From positions 248,001 to 312,000 of the forward strand of contig OX637342.1 in assembly GCA_951799405.1 (NCBI GenBank): a stretch of 64,000 bases of DNA, written 5' to 3'. Shown piece by piece: positions 11,733 through 23,327 of this stretch. The stretch comes from Agapetus fuscipes. Lineage: Eukaryota; Arthropoda; Insecta; Trichoptera; Glossosomatidae. Numbering within the stretch: position 1 is the stretch's first letter; every line of letters begins with the position of its first letter. The notes beneath the pieces are model-generated. The model was not told the DNA's origin and searched no databases. It worked only from the letters and a program-made list of their open reading frames with translations. Position numbers and translations under genes: made by a program.

Positions 11733-12220
11733 CACATGTAAATTACTATTTATTAATACTCGCGTCAAGTATATACATAGTGTGTTCCAGGGGTCGGCCG
11801 GGCGCGCGGTTTCAGAAAATGTAAGTCATTTTGAATTTCTAAAATTTTTTATGACATTATTTTTTTTGTATTTTATTATGTGTTGATATTTCTGTCTTTT
11901 TTTTAAATTATGATGGTTTTGTTAAGAAATCCTGTGCGGGAGGCTCCTCATTACTTGAAAGGCTTGTGGGTCTATGTCAGCCTGAAGAAGTGCCGCAAAG
12001 GTGTAGCTTGAATTGTTGCTTATTTCGTGAAGCGCTGCAAGGAAGTGGCGAAAGATGTTGCTTTTGAATAAAAACGGAATGAATTGAGAGAAGAACACAG
12101 ACACTGGTAGATCTGCCATAAATAGTAAGTTTGGCAAAGGAATGAGTAATGACTAGCCAAGTTCTCATTGTTTTGATGTGTGTCTGTGGTTTATGAAAAA
12201 TTGTAAAGGCTTTATACAGG
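11733..12220. other. Unassigned sequence
   Basis: No recognised feature. A long minus frame (11977-12534) runs through this stretch and into the MITE at 12221, so it is not treated as a gene. Confidence 0.35.
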
Positions 12221-12544
12221 CAGGCCCGGATTAAGGGCAATGCGAGTTGTGCGACCGAACCGCGTCCTAGCGCTTCCCGAGATGTTTTAGAAAAAAATAG
12301 GTATTCAAATATTTTTTTGACATAAATTTGTTTAAGGGCGCAGGTTTTTAAAACATTGACGACCAGTGTCATAGACCTTCCGAGGATGTTTCCCCTAAAC
12401 AAACTCAAAGAGCCGTCGGTAATCGTTTTAGTTCGAAATAGTATACATTTTTTGTTTGGCGCGGGGAGGTGTTGGTGGGAGGGGAAAGAGAGGGCCCCTG
12501 ACTTTCCGCGCACCAGGGCCCCCAGTGGTCTCAATCCGGGCCTG
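12221..12544. mobile_element. MITE with CAGGCCC terminal inverted repeats, copy 2
   Basis: The left end CAGGCCCGGATTAAGGG mirrors the right end CTCAATCCGGGCCTG. 'ccagggcccccagtgg' lies inside the right end. It shares end sequences and 'gcgtcct' with 10024-10244 but is about 100 bp longer, consistent with independent internal deletions of one parent. It has no coding capacity. Confidence 0.55.
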
Positions 12545-13437
12545 ATCCTCGCATATATTTAAGTTCAGGGAATATAAATTATCCTGATGCAATCACTGTC
12601 TTTGGGGAAAACTGTAGGTAGCAAAATCCTTCTTAATTGTACCTTCTCTGAAAACAAAGCTCTTCAAATTAAAAACTACATGAAATATACAGTTGTGCTA
12701 TTCTATTTTTCAACTGAGAATACAAAATATAAATTTTACGTTCGAGGAAAGTAACTTGCAACATCTCACCAGTTTCCAAATGGTGCTCTGCTTCCTTACA
12801 GGACGACCCTCGTTCGGACACAGATCATTGATGTAAAACAAGAAGCACACCACTGTCCCTGTCCGTTTGTTTGGTCTGTATGTGCATGCAGGCCCCCTAG
12901 CGCAGACCAGACACCATAACTCAGCAGGGCTTAGCGCACACTGTGGTAGAGATTGCTGCAATTACCGAGGTCGCTTTAATTTCCCGCCTCTTCCTAGCGC
13001 TCCTTCTCATCTGCAAAATACAGGGAGGACTTTTAACTTGCTAATTTATACAAAATAATAACCGTTTCATTGTGAAAACATCCTTTAAACATGTTAATAT
13101 ATGAGTCGTATAACTGCAAACGCCATCATCTCCAAATTTTATGATTTTTGAGATAATTATTGAATTTGATTCTGCGTAGTGCAACAAATCATTTGCTGTG
13201 TGCAATGTGATAAAAACCTCATTTAATCCTTCGTAATATTAATTGAAAAAGTATGTTTTCGTGCAAACGACGTCATCTCCAACTGGTTCCAAATTGCTTT
13301 CAAAACATAAGTTTATTTTTTTCAAAATTATCGCGTAAGGAGTTGACGGCGTTTGCATTTATACGATTTATATATTGAAAGATGCAGCTCTTCAAAAATC
13401 GAAATCATATCAGTATCAAATTTGACAATGCTTGCCT
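12545..13437. other. Unassigned sequence
   Basis: No feature recognised; A/T runs and a few short accidental frames. Confidence 0.35.
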
Positions 13438-13560
13438 ATAAGTACACATGTGTTAATTTGCTCTAACGTATTCTGCATTTGTACTTACAAAATAAAAACC
13501 CAATCTTAATTACACCTAAAATTTATAGTATCAGTGGTCAGCTTCATATCAATTATAGGT
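13438..13560 (-). mobile_element. RTE LINE 3' UTR fragment, degenerate
   Basis: 'ctataagtacacatgtg', 'aaaaacccaatctta' and 'ggtcagcttcatatc' occur in the order of an inverted RTE 3' UTR, with large deletions. Confidence 0.45.
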
Positions 13561-14194
13561 ACGAATTATAATCGAAGTAATACTTTGGGCGTGAAAAACA
13601 ATTGTACTTTGTCCCATTTTTTGCTTTTTTTTAACAGATTTATCCGCTGTATAATTATCAATATCGCGTTCAAAAAAAAAACGAACACACACACAAAGGT
13701 TTTGGTAACACAACGTTTGGATGTAGCATGTAAAATTGCGATTTAAAATCCGTATAAACGGTACGGGTGCATGAGTACACATGTAAGCATCTTTTTTATC
13801 ATTTTGTAGATAAAAGTATAAATGATAAAAGTCAACACTTTTAATGTGGTTAAATTAAAAGTACACATCCAAAAAAATGTGGCAAACTTGAAATTTCCCA
13901 CGTGGTGCTAGCTTTTCGCTAAACTGGTCCAGCCGCACTCCTGCCGGTCTTCCTCAGCCACCTCATGAGCATACAGAGTCCATTAATTCTTGGGAATTAG
14001 CAAGGCATTTGGTGACGCGCGCTGCAATAAAAGTAAGCCAGCTAGTAGCTGCAGCTAATGTGGGGCGGCTTATATTGTAGTCATACTCAGGGAATTTATG
14101 CGTAAAGGGTGCGTGTGTTGTTGCCAGTGCACAACGCGGAAATTAACGTTTCAGACTCAATATCAGCAAAAATCTCTTCGTTGAGTTAAAAACT
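13561..14194. other. Unassigned sequence
   Basis: Contains an (AC)n-like short run near 13680-13695. No gene or family recognised. Confidence 0.35.
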
Positions 14195-14262
14195 TCACCT
14201 GCTTTCTGTGATTCACACAAAAACAGTGCTCACCAAATAAATTATTCCAATATTTATTAATT
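14195..14262 (+). mobile_element. SINE-A / CR1-L2-like LINE 3' tail fragment
   Basis: 'gattcacacaaaaacagtgc' plus 'tcaccaaataaatta' matches the shared 3' terminus of SINE-A and the LINE at 34079-34690. The body is absent, so the parent cannot be assigned. Confidence 0.5.
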
Positions 14263-14576
14263 AACAGCGAAAGCTTATTTTAAATTAATGTTTCGGACTC
14301 GATTTCGGCAAAGTTGGGGTAAGTTTTTTTGGACATGGGGGGTTTATTGCTTATAAATGGCAATTTCATACTTTTTCAACCAATAAAATACTATTTTTTC
14401 TGCTTTACTTGTATGTTTCACTTATAAATAATGTATCTTAATAAGTAAAAGGCACCTAGTGCCGTGTATTTTGATAAAATAAAAAGTAAAATAAAAGAGA
14501 TAAAAAAACATCTATTTAGTGATGTGCGTCCACTTGTAAACTCAAATACCGCGTGTTTAAAATACAAGAAAGTGTC
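14263..14576. other. Unassigned AT-rich sequence
   Basis: Nothing recognised. Confidence 0.35.
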
Positions 14577-14755
14577 CTATCCTCTTGACAATAAATTTGA
14601 CCATGGGTCCATATATGTCATTGGGTAATTATGATTTACTAATTCATAAAAAAAGAAAGAAACCTTTACTGCAGACGTCAATACCTGTTTCTGGTTAGTC
14701 AAACATAAGTCTGTGAGTTGTATTCCTCTTCACAAATTTATTTCAGATGTTACTC
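14577..14755 (+). mobile_element. SINE-C, 5'-truncated
   Basis: 'atgtcattgggtaattatga', 'cctgtttctgg' and 'attcctcttcacaaattt' match 18660-18810. The tRNA-like head is missing. Confidence 0.6.
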
Positions 14756-16371
14756 ATATTACCAATAATTATAATTGACCACAAAATTAATTATAATTGA
14801 CTCTTCAATTGGTAAAAAACAGTTGTTATTGCCACGACAGTTGTCGTGGCCTGTCCATCATAGCCAGACAGAAAATGCGGGCTGTATCTTTGTTAATTTG
14901 AAGTACTTACAATAGTAATTATAAGAATGTAAGTTTATTGGAGTATGTGAACTTTTGTGTTTTTTATGTAGTTCATGGTTGAAACATTTGAGAATTGCTG
15001 TTGACAGGCAAGTACGATAAACCTTGCCGCGAAAATGAGTGGATCGTAAGGAAAACACCGCAACGGCAACTCATGTTTGACACCCTGGGTAGAATCGTTC
15101 TCAAGCTTTCAGGCTTAGACGTAAGCACTCTAACAACTGAGCTATAAAACAGACGGTCTTTTCAAGTAAATAAAATTTTCTTCTTTCAATTATTCTTTCA
15201 TTCATTATCTTCTTTAAATACTGGCACCATGACAATGCATTTGCTTGACGGTTTTGTGTATACAATTATTTTATGTCAATTTTAGAATGGTATTTCTAGT
15301 TTCGTTCCGTAGATAGGTTTAGCGAACTAAACTTTTTAATGGCATCAGCGATGATGCTTTTCTCAGCTTTTTCATCATAATAGTAGTACCTGTATCTCTT
15401 AAATTTCAAATTCAGGTGGCAGAAAAACCTTTATTAGAGAGCTTCTTTGATTCTCGACGTTTTGTTGGTGTAAAGACAACGACCTCAGGAGACACTCTTG
15501 TTTTACAGTGAGCAAGAATGAACTCAAGATCAAAGCAATCATCTGAAAACAGAATTTGTATATTAGCTTCAACATGAAAACATGGCTGACGCCCATAATT
15601 TCAGCTTTAATGAAATCTACAAAAGTATCATGTTTTAAAGCGATGTTGAAATCAAACTGCAGCTCTATGGTTTAGAAAACGTTCTCCCAGGTATTGACTA
15701 GATAAATAACAGGATTTTTTTTGTCATTGTTGTTGAAGGGTTGATGAACGAGCGGCTAGGGAAGGCCCACAGCAATTACACTATTTCACCCCGTGATCAC
15801 TCAGGGGCTGTAAATAAAGGGAGCTGCCTGTAGCAGCGCGGCGGTGCGTACACAGTTATGCAAATTCACTTCATAAAGAACACCCATTGGAGCCGGAACA
15901 ATTTATTACCTGATGTCCTGTAAATTTAGCGCTTAAAAGAGGAAAACACATTAGAATCCGTTTAAATAGGTTTTCCTGTAATTAGAGCTAAGGAACTTCA
16001 AATCTGTCAAAAGTGAACTGCAAAGTTAGCTGCGCATAGACTGGTATGCACAACTAATTCCACACTGATTTGTAGTTGTAGAAAAAACTAATCTACAACA
16101 AGCAAACTACTTGTTAATATTTTATGACACAAAATCCTTAAAAACATCTGTAAGAAAGTGGAGAATTCGAATAAGTGTGAACACAGCTTTGTATTCTTCA
16201 AAAATAAAACGACAAAAAAAATAGTATTGAATGAAGGCAACAGAACGTTAAAAATATTTTTATCGTAAAAAATAAAAATTAAAGCATAATCTCTTCAAGT
16301 TAAAACAAAACAAACGAATTTTTAAGGCGGATGAATCTTCGTGGTTGCGTTTATACATAAACTTCATCTAG
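14756..16371. other. Unassigned sequence
   Basis: About 1.6 kb without a recognised gene. A perfect short hairpin, gccacgaca-gt-tgtcgtggc, lies at 14831-14850; with no T run or partner its role is unknown. Confidence 0.35.
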
Positions 16372-16556
16372 AAATATATAATCTAGTCGTAGCTATTGAA
16401 TATAAGGTAAATATATAATCTAGTCGTAGCTATTGAATATAAGGTAAATATATAATCTAGTCGTAGCTATTGAATATAAGGTAAATGTATAATCTAGTCG
16501 TAGCTATTGAATATAAGGTAAATATATAATCTAGTCGTAGCTATTGAATATAAGGT
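16372..16556 (+). repeat. 37-bp x 5 tandem minisatellite
   Basis: Five head-to-tail copies of a 37-bp unit (beginning aaatatataatctagtcgta and ending gaatataaggt) fill exactly 185 bp. A partial sixth copy runs to about 16570. Units differ at only one position (aaatata / aaatgta). This near-identity implies recent expansion or ongoing homogenisation. Confidence 0.95.
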
Positions 16557-16570
16557 AAATGTCTAATCTG

Positions 16571-17650
16571 AATAATCTGGAAGGATGTTAGGAATTACAA
16601 TAAGTCCTCTCTTCTCATGGATGACCGTTTATGTGCTTAGGCTCTAATCCCTGAATATTGTGACAGCTCTCAGATATTTTATTTATTTGTTTAACTTAAA
16701 CCCTTTTAAGGCGCACTTCGCCGATCACTGATGCCATCTATTCTTTGAAAAAAAAATCTCTTACACGAATATGAGAGTCCTTCCCACATTTAAGTTGTAC
16801 CTGACTACATACTGAGCGCACAATGGCTTTTATATTGAATGACAATGGACAATTATCCTCGCATTCAAAAATACCTTCATTTTACATACGTATAGGTACA
16901 CAAAACATGCTTTATAAGATTTCTTTACTGAAATTCACACATCAGTTCACCAAGTTACAGCTTCAATTTAACTTCAACTTGGGTGTTTCAAGACTTCATA
17001 CTGAATCAAAAAAACAAACACTCACGAGAGTCAGCATGCTCATTGCTCAAGCCATCGTGATTTACTTTCCTTATACACATACATGTATATTTGCCTTTTC
17101 CTGTGAACGCGCCTGGTTAATGCAGTCAGATTTATTTTCACACACGTGTGTATATATTTTGACACGTACATACAATAAAAATAAATAGTGGACCTTCCCT
17201 GCCATTGTTATAATTTTACAAAATCACGGTGGCAATTTTATTTTCTGAAAGTCATACATTTGCAACAATGGCATTTAAAACCGCAGTTAGGCTGGGCCTA
17301 CCTCACACAACTCTGAACCATTAAACGTTAACTATTGATTTTATTTACCTACATCAGCCTTTATTCCCGACGGGGAACATTCGGGAACAAAACCTCTATT
17401 GACTGTCTTCTCATACAAAAACATTATATCCTGTATCCCAAGTTTTACGTTTTAAGTTAATAAGTGCGCTTATAAAACTCACTAGAGGCGGTGTTTTAGT
17501 TTGGATACATGATAAACGTTTTAGTAAAGTATACGCGTAATGTTTTGTACTTGAGCTACTGTTACAGTAGCAGTGTGGAAGGTTGGTCAGGATTTCCTGT
17601 GGAGTATCAGAAAAGAAAGCCAGGACAACAATGACAAAATTCAGTCATTG
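16571..17650. other. Unassigned sequence
   Basis: Includes a 121-codon open frame on the plus strand (16823-17185) without recognisable motifs and with ordinary AT-rich composition. Not supported as a gene. Confidence 0.3.
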
Positions 17651-17886
17651 TCTAAATCTAATCTAAATCTAAGTTGCATAGATGTACATCATTTGAGATT
17701 CATATTAAATGCATTCCCACAAGCAGACACATATAAGTTCGCATTTAAACATGCCGCATGTGGTCCAACCCAATCTCAAATGAACATAAGCCCTGCAACT
17801 CTTAACCAAAACAGGGTGACATTGGCAAAGTGAACCATTTCTTACAATATTGGTGGTCAGCCTCATACAAACCTATAAGTCAAAAA
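17651..17886 (-). mobile_element. RTE LINE 3' UTR
   Basis: The inverted tail 'tctaaatctaatctaaatc' is followed by 'attcccacaagcagacaca', 'atgccgcatgtgg', 'acagggtgacattggc' and 'ggtggtcagcctcat'. It has small deletions relative to the 6348 copy. Confidence 0.8.
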
Positions 17887-17939
17887 ATTGTCCTTACAAA
17901 AAATGTAAGTAAGGTCACGTTCTCATAACAGACGTTGTG

Positions 17940-18245
17940 TGATTTCACTGTTATCAGGCGACAGTGAGAGAAGCTAGATAATTCGTCTGCACTGTTGGCA
18001 TTACTGACATGTCATACATATCTGCGAGAAAATTATGCGCACGCGCTCAATAATTTCGGTCGGTGAATTTGCCAATTTCGAAAGAAAAAATGCATTATTA
18101 TAAAACATAACGGTATGGAGTAATTATTAAGTGTCAAAACACAAGATAAAGACATCCAGAAAACGGGATTTATTATGTTGTGTTTGACAGGTTTGGCTGA
18201 CAGCTTTGTCTCATAGTATGTTTCATAGCTAGTTTTGACTCTTCT
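17940..18245 (+). repeat. Unclassified interspersed repeat F, longest copy
   Basis: The 5' half ('gtgagagaagctag', 'ttggcattac', 'tgcgcacgcg', 'aatttcgaaagaaaaaa') matches 38812-38950. The 3' half ('gtttgacaggtttggctgac', 'tgtctcatagtatg') matches 19835-19988 and 39245-39355. No coding motif or terminal repeat was found. Confidence 0.5.
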
Positions 18246-18549
18246 TATATTATACCTCAACGAGTAAGCGTCATGGCAGAATTACAACGTGATCCTGTAT
18301 ACGTGGGTTATTGGGACTGTTGTAGCAGCTTGAGGGGAGGGTGTTAGGAGAAGGAGGAACTTTTTTTGCGGGAATCGATAAGCCCCAACTACGCGGGACC
18401 ATTAAGGGTGTGGACTGTGGAGGTCAGGCCAACACAGGAAATTACATTTCACTCCAATACCACCGGACTGCAATACAGGGATGTGCATTGACGCATCGGA
18501 TTCAAATGCATTTTTGTTAAGCAAACAGAAGAAATATTGAAAAATTAAT
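18246..18549. other. Unassigned sequence
   Basis: No gene or family recognised. Confidence 0.35.
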
Positions 18550-18830
18550 AATTTGTCGGGGTTATAGCCGCGGGGGCCAAGAGGGCTGATTTTTCTAGCG
18601 TGTTTCGAATGGAACAACGTTGGTTCGATCCCCGCTTGGGTCACTTGACTTTAACTTTGACCCTGGTTCAACAGATGTCATTGGGTAATTATTATTTAAT
18701 GATTCATTAATAATAAACAATAATGAATTATTAAATGATGATATTAATACCTGTTTCTGGCCAGGCAGAATAGGTTGGTGAATTGCATTCCTCTTCACAA
18801 ATCTATTTTAAAAAACTTTTATATGAAAAT
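18550..18830 (+). mobile_element. SINE-C (tRNA-derived), best copy
   Basis: The head 'ggccaagagggctgat' resembles a Leu/Ser-tRNA D arm, and 'ggttcgatccc' is a B box. The body 'gaccctggttcaacagatg', 'tgtcattgggtaatt' and end 'ggttggtgaattgcattcc' plus an A-rich tail recur at 6777, 14577 and 51028. An internal AT-rich segment contains aattatt/aataatt inverted stretches. Confidence 0.65.
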
Positions 18831-19011
18831 TTGATTTTTTCTAATTGCTAGAACACAGTGTGGGTTTTGGCCTCCTCAAGGAGCTGCCTCCACCTTTCCT
18901 TCTCCCTCATCATAGATCAAATCAACATATTGCTACAAATTTGGAGTACGTACGTGCGACTGTGCATGCACACATAGAACAACAGTCTGGCACTAGTATG
19001 ATCCATGGCAG

Positions 19012-19290
19012 TGTTAGTGCATACGTGATCCTTATCACGGTATTGGAACGCTCTGGTATTCGAACAATCCACTTTGTTCGAGAACAGTCGAGAACCGTCC
19101 GTTTGAACGAGTATAAATGTAAGCCGAAATCGTATGCAGGCAGAGTGTCGATTAAGCATTCAGCTGTGAAGTTCGAAAGCCAGAGCCAGAAATCAACTGT
19201 TGTAAGTTGTTAACCAAATTGTGTAAAATAAAATTTGTTACAATAAATAATTGCAGTTTAATTAAAAGAGAACCCAGTAAAAACGTAACA
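19012..19290 (+). mobile_element. Possible solo LTR
   Basis: The block starts TGTTAG and ends GTAACA, as inverted TG...CA termini. A TATA-like 'gagtataaatg' (about 19108) and AATAAA signals near the 3' end (about 19228-19247) follow in LTR order. No flanking direct repeat was found and no second copy is present, so this rests on layout only. Confidence 0.25.
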
Positions 19291-19834
19291 ATAATTCCCT
19301 AAGTATTCAGTAAGATTTGTCAATGGCACATCCCTGTTTTCCTTCCATAGTAGCCCTGCCCTACCGCAACACCGCGCTTGGTGAGGACACGCTCAGTGAC
19401 AAGATAGATGGTGTTCAGGGCTGTGCCAAACCTCCGCCTGTGACAGCTGCGAGCTATGAGCTAAAAGCCAGCTACCCACTGTCAGTTTACCACTGTTTTC
19501 TAAATCATCAATACCATTACCATCACTCACCTATAATATAAGAAGCACAGGCGAAGGGTGCGAATTATCAGGAGGTAGCCCGTTAGGTAGAAAATTAAAG
19601 TCCCCATATCTTTCAAATAAACATTGAGCCAATAATTGTATTGTAAGCCAGCTTTTAATGTTCATGTTTTCTTGTGATTCTACTCTCCTGAGTCTTCTCC
19701 ATCCCTGCAAACTTATATTTCTCTTTGGCCATAGTATGACGACATCAATAAGGGTCTTGCACGGAATCATAAGTAGGGAAAATTTTGTGCCTTTTGTTCT
19801 TTATATTATGCAGAACAAAAAGCATCTCTATAAG
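19291..19834. other. Unassigned sequence
   Basis: No recognised gene or repeat. Confidence 0.35.
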
Positions 19835-19988
19835 ACATCATGGTATTTGTGATTATTGGGTGTCGAAAAACAAGATGGAGAAAGCAAGAAAACATTTTAT
19901 ACTTTGGATGGAACATCACTGTTGTGCTTGACAGGTCTATGCATATTTGGCGGGTCTGGCTAACAGTTGTGTCTCATTCTTTACTTCA
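19835..19988 (+). repeat. Unclassified interspersed repeat F, 3' part
   Basis: 'gggtgtcgaaaaacaagatg', 'gagaaagcaagaaaac', 'cttgacagg' and 'ggctaacagttgtgtctca' correspond to 18130-18235 and 39255-39345. An RTE 3' UTR follows immediately. Confidence 0.5.
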
Positions 19989-19989
19989 T

Positions 19990-20215
19990 ACTGCAAAAAA
20001 TAGTTCAATTTACCAATGTCCCTCTTGTTTCAAGGAAGGTCAGCAAAAGTTGCAGGGTTTATGTTCATTTGAGGCTAGGATTTTAATTGGTAAGTACACG
20101 TAGGTACCACATTTGTAAGCGTGAATTTACACGTGTGTTTATGTTCGTGGGCATGCACTTAATATGACATTTTTAATATTAATGTGCGTTCGCAACTTAA
20201 ATTATCGATATTATT
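19990..20215 (+). mobile_element. RTE LINE 3' UTR, diverged
   Basis: 'tcatactgcaaaaaatagttc', 'tttcaaggaaggtcagc' and 'gttgcagggtttatgttc' match the UTR, ending with 'cgcaacttaaattatcg'. The clean pentamer tail is lost. It is older than its neighbour at 20249. Confidence 0.65.
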
Positions 20216-20248
20216 ATAGGAATCGAGGTTTTAAAAAAAACGAATTTT

Positions 20249-20532
20249 AAAAAATGTAATTTGTCATGTATGTTCCTTGACTTATAGGTTGTTTTGGGCT
20301 GACCACCCATACTGTAAAAAAATGGTTCACTTTGCCCATGTCACCCCTGTTTCAGGGAAGGCGGCAAGAGTTGCAAGGCTTATGTTCATTTGAGATTGGG
20401 TTTTTATATTGTAGGTCCACAGGCGGCATGTGTTAGCGCGAAATTATACATATCTGCTTGTGGGAATGCATTTAATATAAATCTTAAATGATATATATCT
20501 TTGCAGCTTAGATTAGATTAGATTAGATTAGA
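20249..20532 (+). mobile_element. RTE LINE 3' UTR, young copy
   Basis: Nearly identical to 516-805: 'gtcatgtatgttccttgac', 'ctgaccacccatactg', 'acccctgtttcagggaagg', and a (GATTA)n tail at 20513-20532. The main changes are small deletions. The high similarity of two copies 20 kb apart suggests recent family activity. Confidence 0.85.
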
Positions 20533-21042
20533 GGTGAGTTTACACTATGTTTTATACTCGTGTCACAGTACTGCCCCTACACCATAGAGTTATAACAAGG
20601 CCATGCCCCACACACATATAAAGCTGAATGAGCTTGAATTGAATGTGATTAATTATGTCTCAATATTGTTTGCTTTAGATTATTTATAAATGTATCAATT
20701 AGATGATTTGATGGGCAGATGTTTGGTTTTCTGAATTTTCACAGCGTGAGCTTCAATCATCAACATAATCAGCAAGGGGAGGCTCGAACCTCTTTAGTAA
20801 ACTGCTGCTAGTTTTAACATTAGTCGTGGAAAAAAATAAGCAGAATTTTTGGACTTTTATTAACTTGTATGTAATACCTACTTAAACAAAGAACAACACG
20901 GCTAAAGGCAGAATGTGGTGTTAATATGATACTAAAGGTTAAAGAAGGAATGAGTAGTACAGAGTGAGTGACTATTGGTGATATAATGGAGAGGTCAATA
21001 AGTAGACAATATTGAATTAATGGTCTACAATTAAAGAAAATG
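20533..21042. other. Unassigned sequence
   Basis: No recognised gene or repeat. Confidence 0.35.
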
Positions 21043-21275
21043 TATCTAATATAATCTAAATTGCAAATATATGTTATATTACAGATTCACATTACATGCA
21101 TTTTCACAAGCAGACACGTAGAAGTTCGCGCTTGAACATGCCGCATGTGGACCTACAATATAATAACCCAAATCTCAAATGAACATACACCCTGCAACTC
21201 CTGCCGACCTTCCCTAAAACAGGGGGGACATTGGCAAAATGAACCATTTTCTACAACATGGGTGGTCAGCTGCAG
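21043..21275 (-). mobile_element. RTE LINE 3' UTR
   Basis: The inverted tail 'atctaatataatctaaattg' is followed by 'cacaagcagacacgtag', 'atgccgcatgtggacc' and 'gggtggtcagctgcag'. Confidence 0.8.
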
Positions 21276-21321
21276 GGTGTATGCACTGAAAAATTATGAA
21301 AAACGTGACACAATATAATGA

Positions 21322-21386
21322 ATGAGCGCCGTTTAAGTATATGCCACACCTCAAGGAACCTTTCAAATCACGGATAGATATTTTTG
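21322..21386 (-). mobile_element. CR1/L2-like LINE 3' tail fragment
   Basis: 'gagcgccgtttaagtatatg' and 'ccacacctcaagg', then 'tcacggatagata', match the 3' terminus of the LINE at 34130-34190 in the same orientation. Only about 65 bp remain. Confidence 0.5.
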
Positions 21387-22232
21387 TCACGTTTTGATGG
21401 TTTACAATTACAGAAAAAAAAACACAAAATTGAAGTGACAAAGGCGTGAGGTAGGGCATTGGCAAAAGTTTGACACCTCTGGATAAGAAAAAAACTCGCG
21501 TGAAGCTCCAAAAATCATAAATAAATAACAGTAAAAATACATGGCCAAAATAAATCGGAAAATAATTCATGGCTGAAACAGCAAAGTGTTAATTGACTTT
21601 TATGAGAGAGCATCAATTAATGGAAATAAATATCTCTTGAACAGTATGAATCAAAAACGTTAAAATTAAAAATAAAAGGTTTTAATAGCAGAATAAATAA
21701 CCGTAAAATTAATTAACGTCACTGAGTGCGCGTGAATAAACAGCCTGTTAACTGCGTGATTGCATTATGTGAATTAATTTGTACACAAGTTAATATTGTA
21801 AAGTTTCAAATGAAAAGCGCTGAAATGTTGCAGGAATGCATTTTATTGGGACGGGAAATGGGTCAGAGGGGCGATAGATTTGTAAATCGAATTGAATTTT
21901 ATTTTTCAAATCAACGACAAAATTATTCCCGATGGAGCTTTTAGTTTAAAACTTGGAAATTAAACCAAATGGAATTTAACATAACTTCAATAATATGCAA
22001 CGACTGGACATTGAATAAAATCACTGTTCCCACTCGCATACTTAGTTTTATAGTCGCATTGTACCGAGAGCTTTCATTTGCTAAGTTCGCTTTGACATAA
22101 CAATATACAACTGGAAATATCCGTATTTCGGCCCGGTATTTTCAACGTTAGCATATGTGACTTTAAACTGATAAGACAAAACTAGCCATGATTGACGTCT
22201 TTATCCTTCAGTATAAAGTCGCTAGATACTAA
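21387..22232. other. Unassigned AT-rich sequence
   Basis: No recognised gene or repeat. Confidence 0.35.
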
Positions 22233-22480
22233 AAAATTTAAATCTAAGTTGCAAATATATATAGGTATTATTTGAAATTCATATTAAATGCATTCCCATA
22301 ATCAGACACGCATAATTTCGCATGCACATGCCGCATGTGAACCTACAATCTGAAATAGCATAAGCCCTGCGACTCTTGCCGACCTTCCATGAAACAGGGG
22401 TGACATTGGCAAAGTGAAATATATTTTTACAGTATGGGTGGTCAGCCTGATACCAACCTATAAGTCAAGGAATACAAGCT
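22233..22480 (-). mobile_element. RTE LINE 3' UTR
   Basis: 'tttaaatctaagttgc', 'atgcattcccataatcagac', 'atgccgcatgtgaacc' and 'gaaacaggggtgacattgg' lie in inverted UTR order. The tail is short. Confidence 0.8.
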
Positions 22481-22831
22481 TTACAAAAATTGAAAATACC
22501 GGGCCTTAAAGTGGCTTAAAAGTCATAAGAATTTCCTAGACAATCTATAACGCATCATTGTTTCAATCAAACTCTGAGCAAGTAATTGTCTAAAGAAACA
22601 AAGTTATACTACAAAACTGCTTCGAAATATTTACACTCATAGAAAAAAAATTACGAATAAAATGTAATATAAACACTTTATAATTTAAACAAACATTGTA
22701 CAAAGTAACTACAGGTAGTAGGTACTTATTAAATACGCGTACGACACTTACTAAGGTTGTATTTTGTTTATTAGAAAGTGATGATAACCGCATACCTACA
22801 TGAACAATACTCCTTTCATATAAGTATGCTT
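22481..22831. other. Unassigned sequence
   Basis: No recognised gene or repeat. Confidence 0.35.
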
Positions 22832-23060
22832 GGACCGGTCCGTAGCTCAGTGGTAACACTGCGGACTCTGAATGGAAAGGTTGTGGGTTCGATTCTCGGC
22901 GGAGCACAAAAAATTTACCATCTATATTTTCAAATTTGCTGGGTTGACAAATTCATAAAACCTTTACCAATGACCGGTCACCAAAGGTCCATCCAGCCTT
23001 ACAGCAACTGGGTCTTGCTTGAGGATTAGCGCTTTGTAGCGACGACGATCAAGCTCGTAA
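22832..23060 (+). mobile_element. SINE-A (tRNA-derived)
   Basis: The head has a Pol III A box (tagctcagtgg, 22843-22853) and B box (ggttcgattc, 22886-22895). The body 'ggcggagcacaaaaaattta', 'gctgggttgacaaattcat' and 'ggtccatccagccttac' follows, ending in 'gatcaagctcg'. The shared LINE tail is cut off where SINE-B begins. Confidence 0.8.
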
Positions 23061-23327
23061 AAAAGTCGATAGCTCAATTAGTAGAATGCTTGCATTCCAT
23101 GAAGAGAGCAATGGTTCGATCTCAAAGGGTTACTCTGCCTTCACAAGAAATGAGAACCAGCCCCCCCCGGGAGCCGGAAAACCCCCACTTTAACTGAAAG
23201 TGGTTGGTGTGAGGCCGGCCCCCTTACCTGTAAAAATAGATAGGTCCCGAAGCGCCAAATGCGACCCCTTCAGGGAAACGCAGGCAAGAAGTTGCACTAT
23301 ATGTGTAGCTTAGTTACGTTTTTTTTG
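23061..23327 (+). mobile_element. SINE-B (tRNA-derived), abutting SINE-A
   Basis: Starts 'gtcgatagctcaattagtag' (A box), B box 'ggttcgatctc'. The body 'cgggagccggaaaaccccc', 'gtggttggtgtgaggccgg' and 'cctgtaaaaatagataggt' follows, ending 'atgtgtagcttagttacg'. It has a deletion after the head relative to 61108-61437. Adjacency suggests insertion into or recombination with the SINE-A 3' end. Confidence 0.75.

Noticed and set aside
11977..12534. 185-codon minus-strand open frame
   Set aside because: It runs through a CAGGCCC-ended MITE and has no recognisable motif, so it is a chance frame.
16372..16556. Possible CRISPR-like array
   Set aside because: Units are contiguous without unique spacers and the context is eukaryotic.
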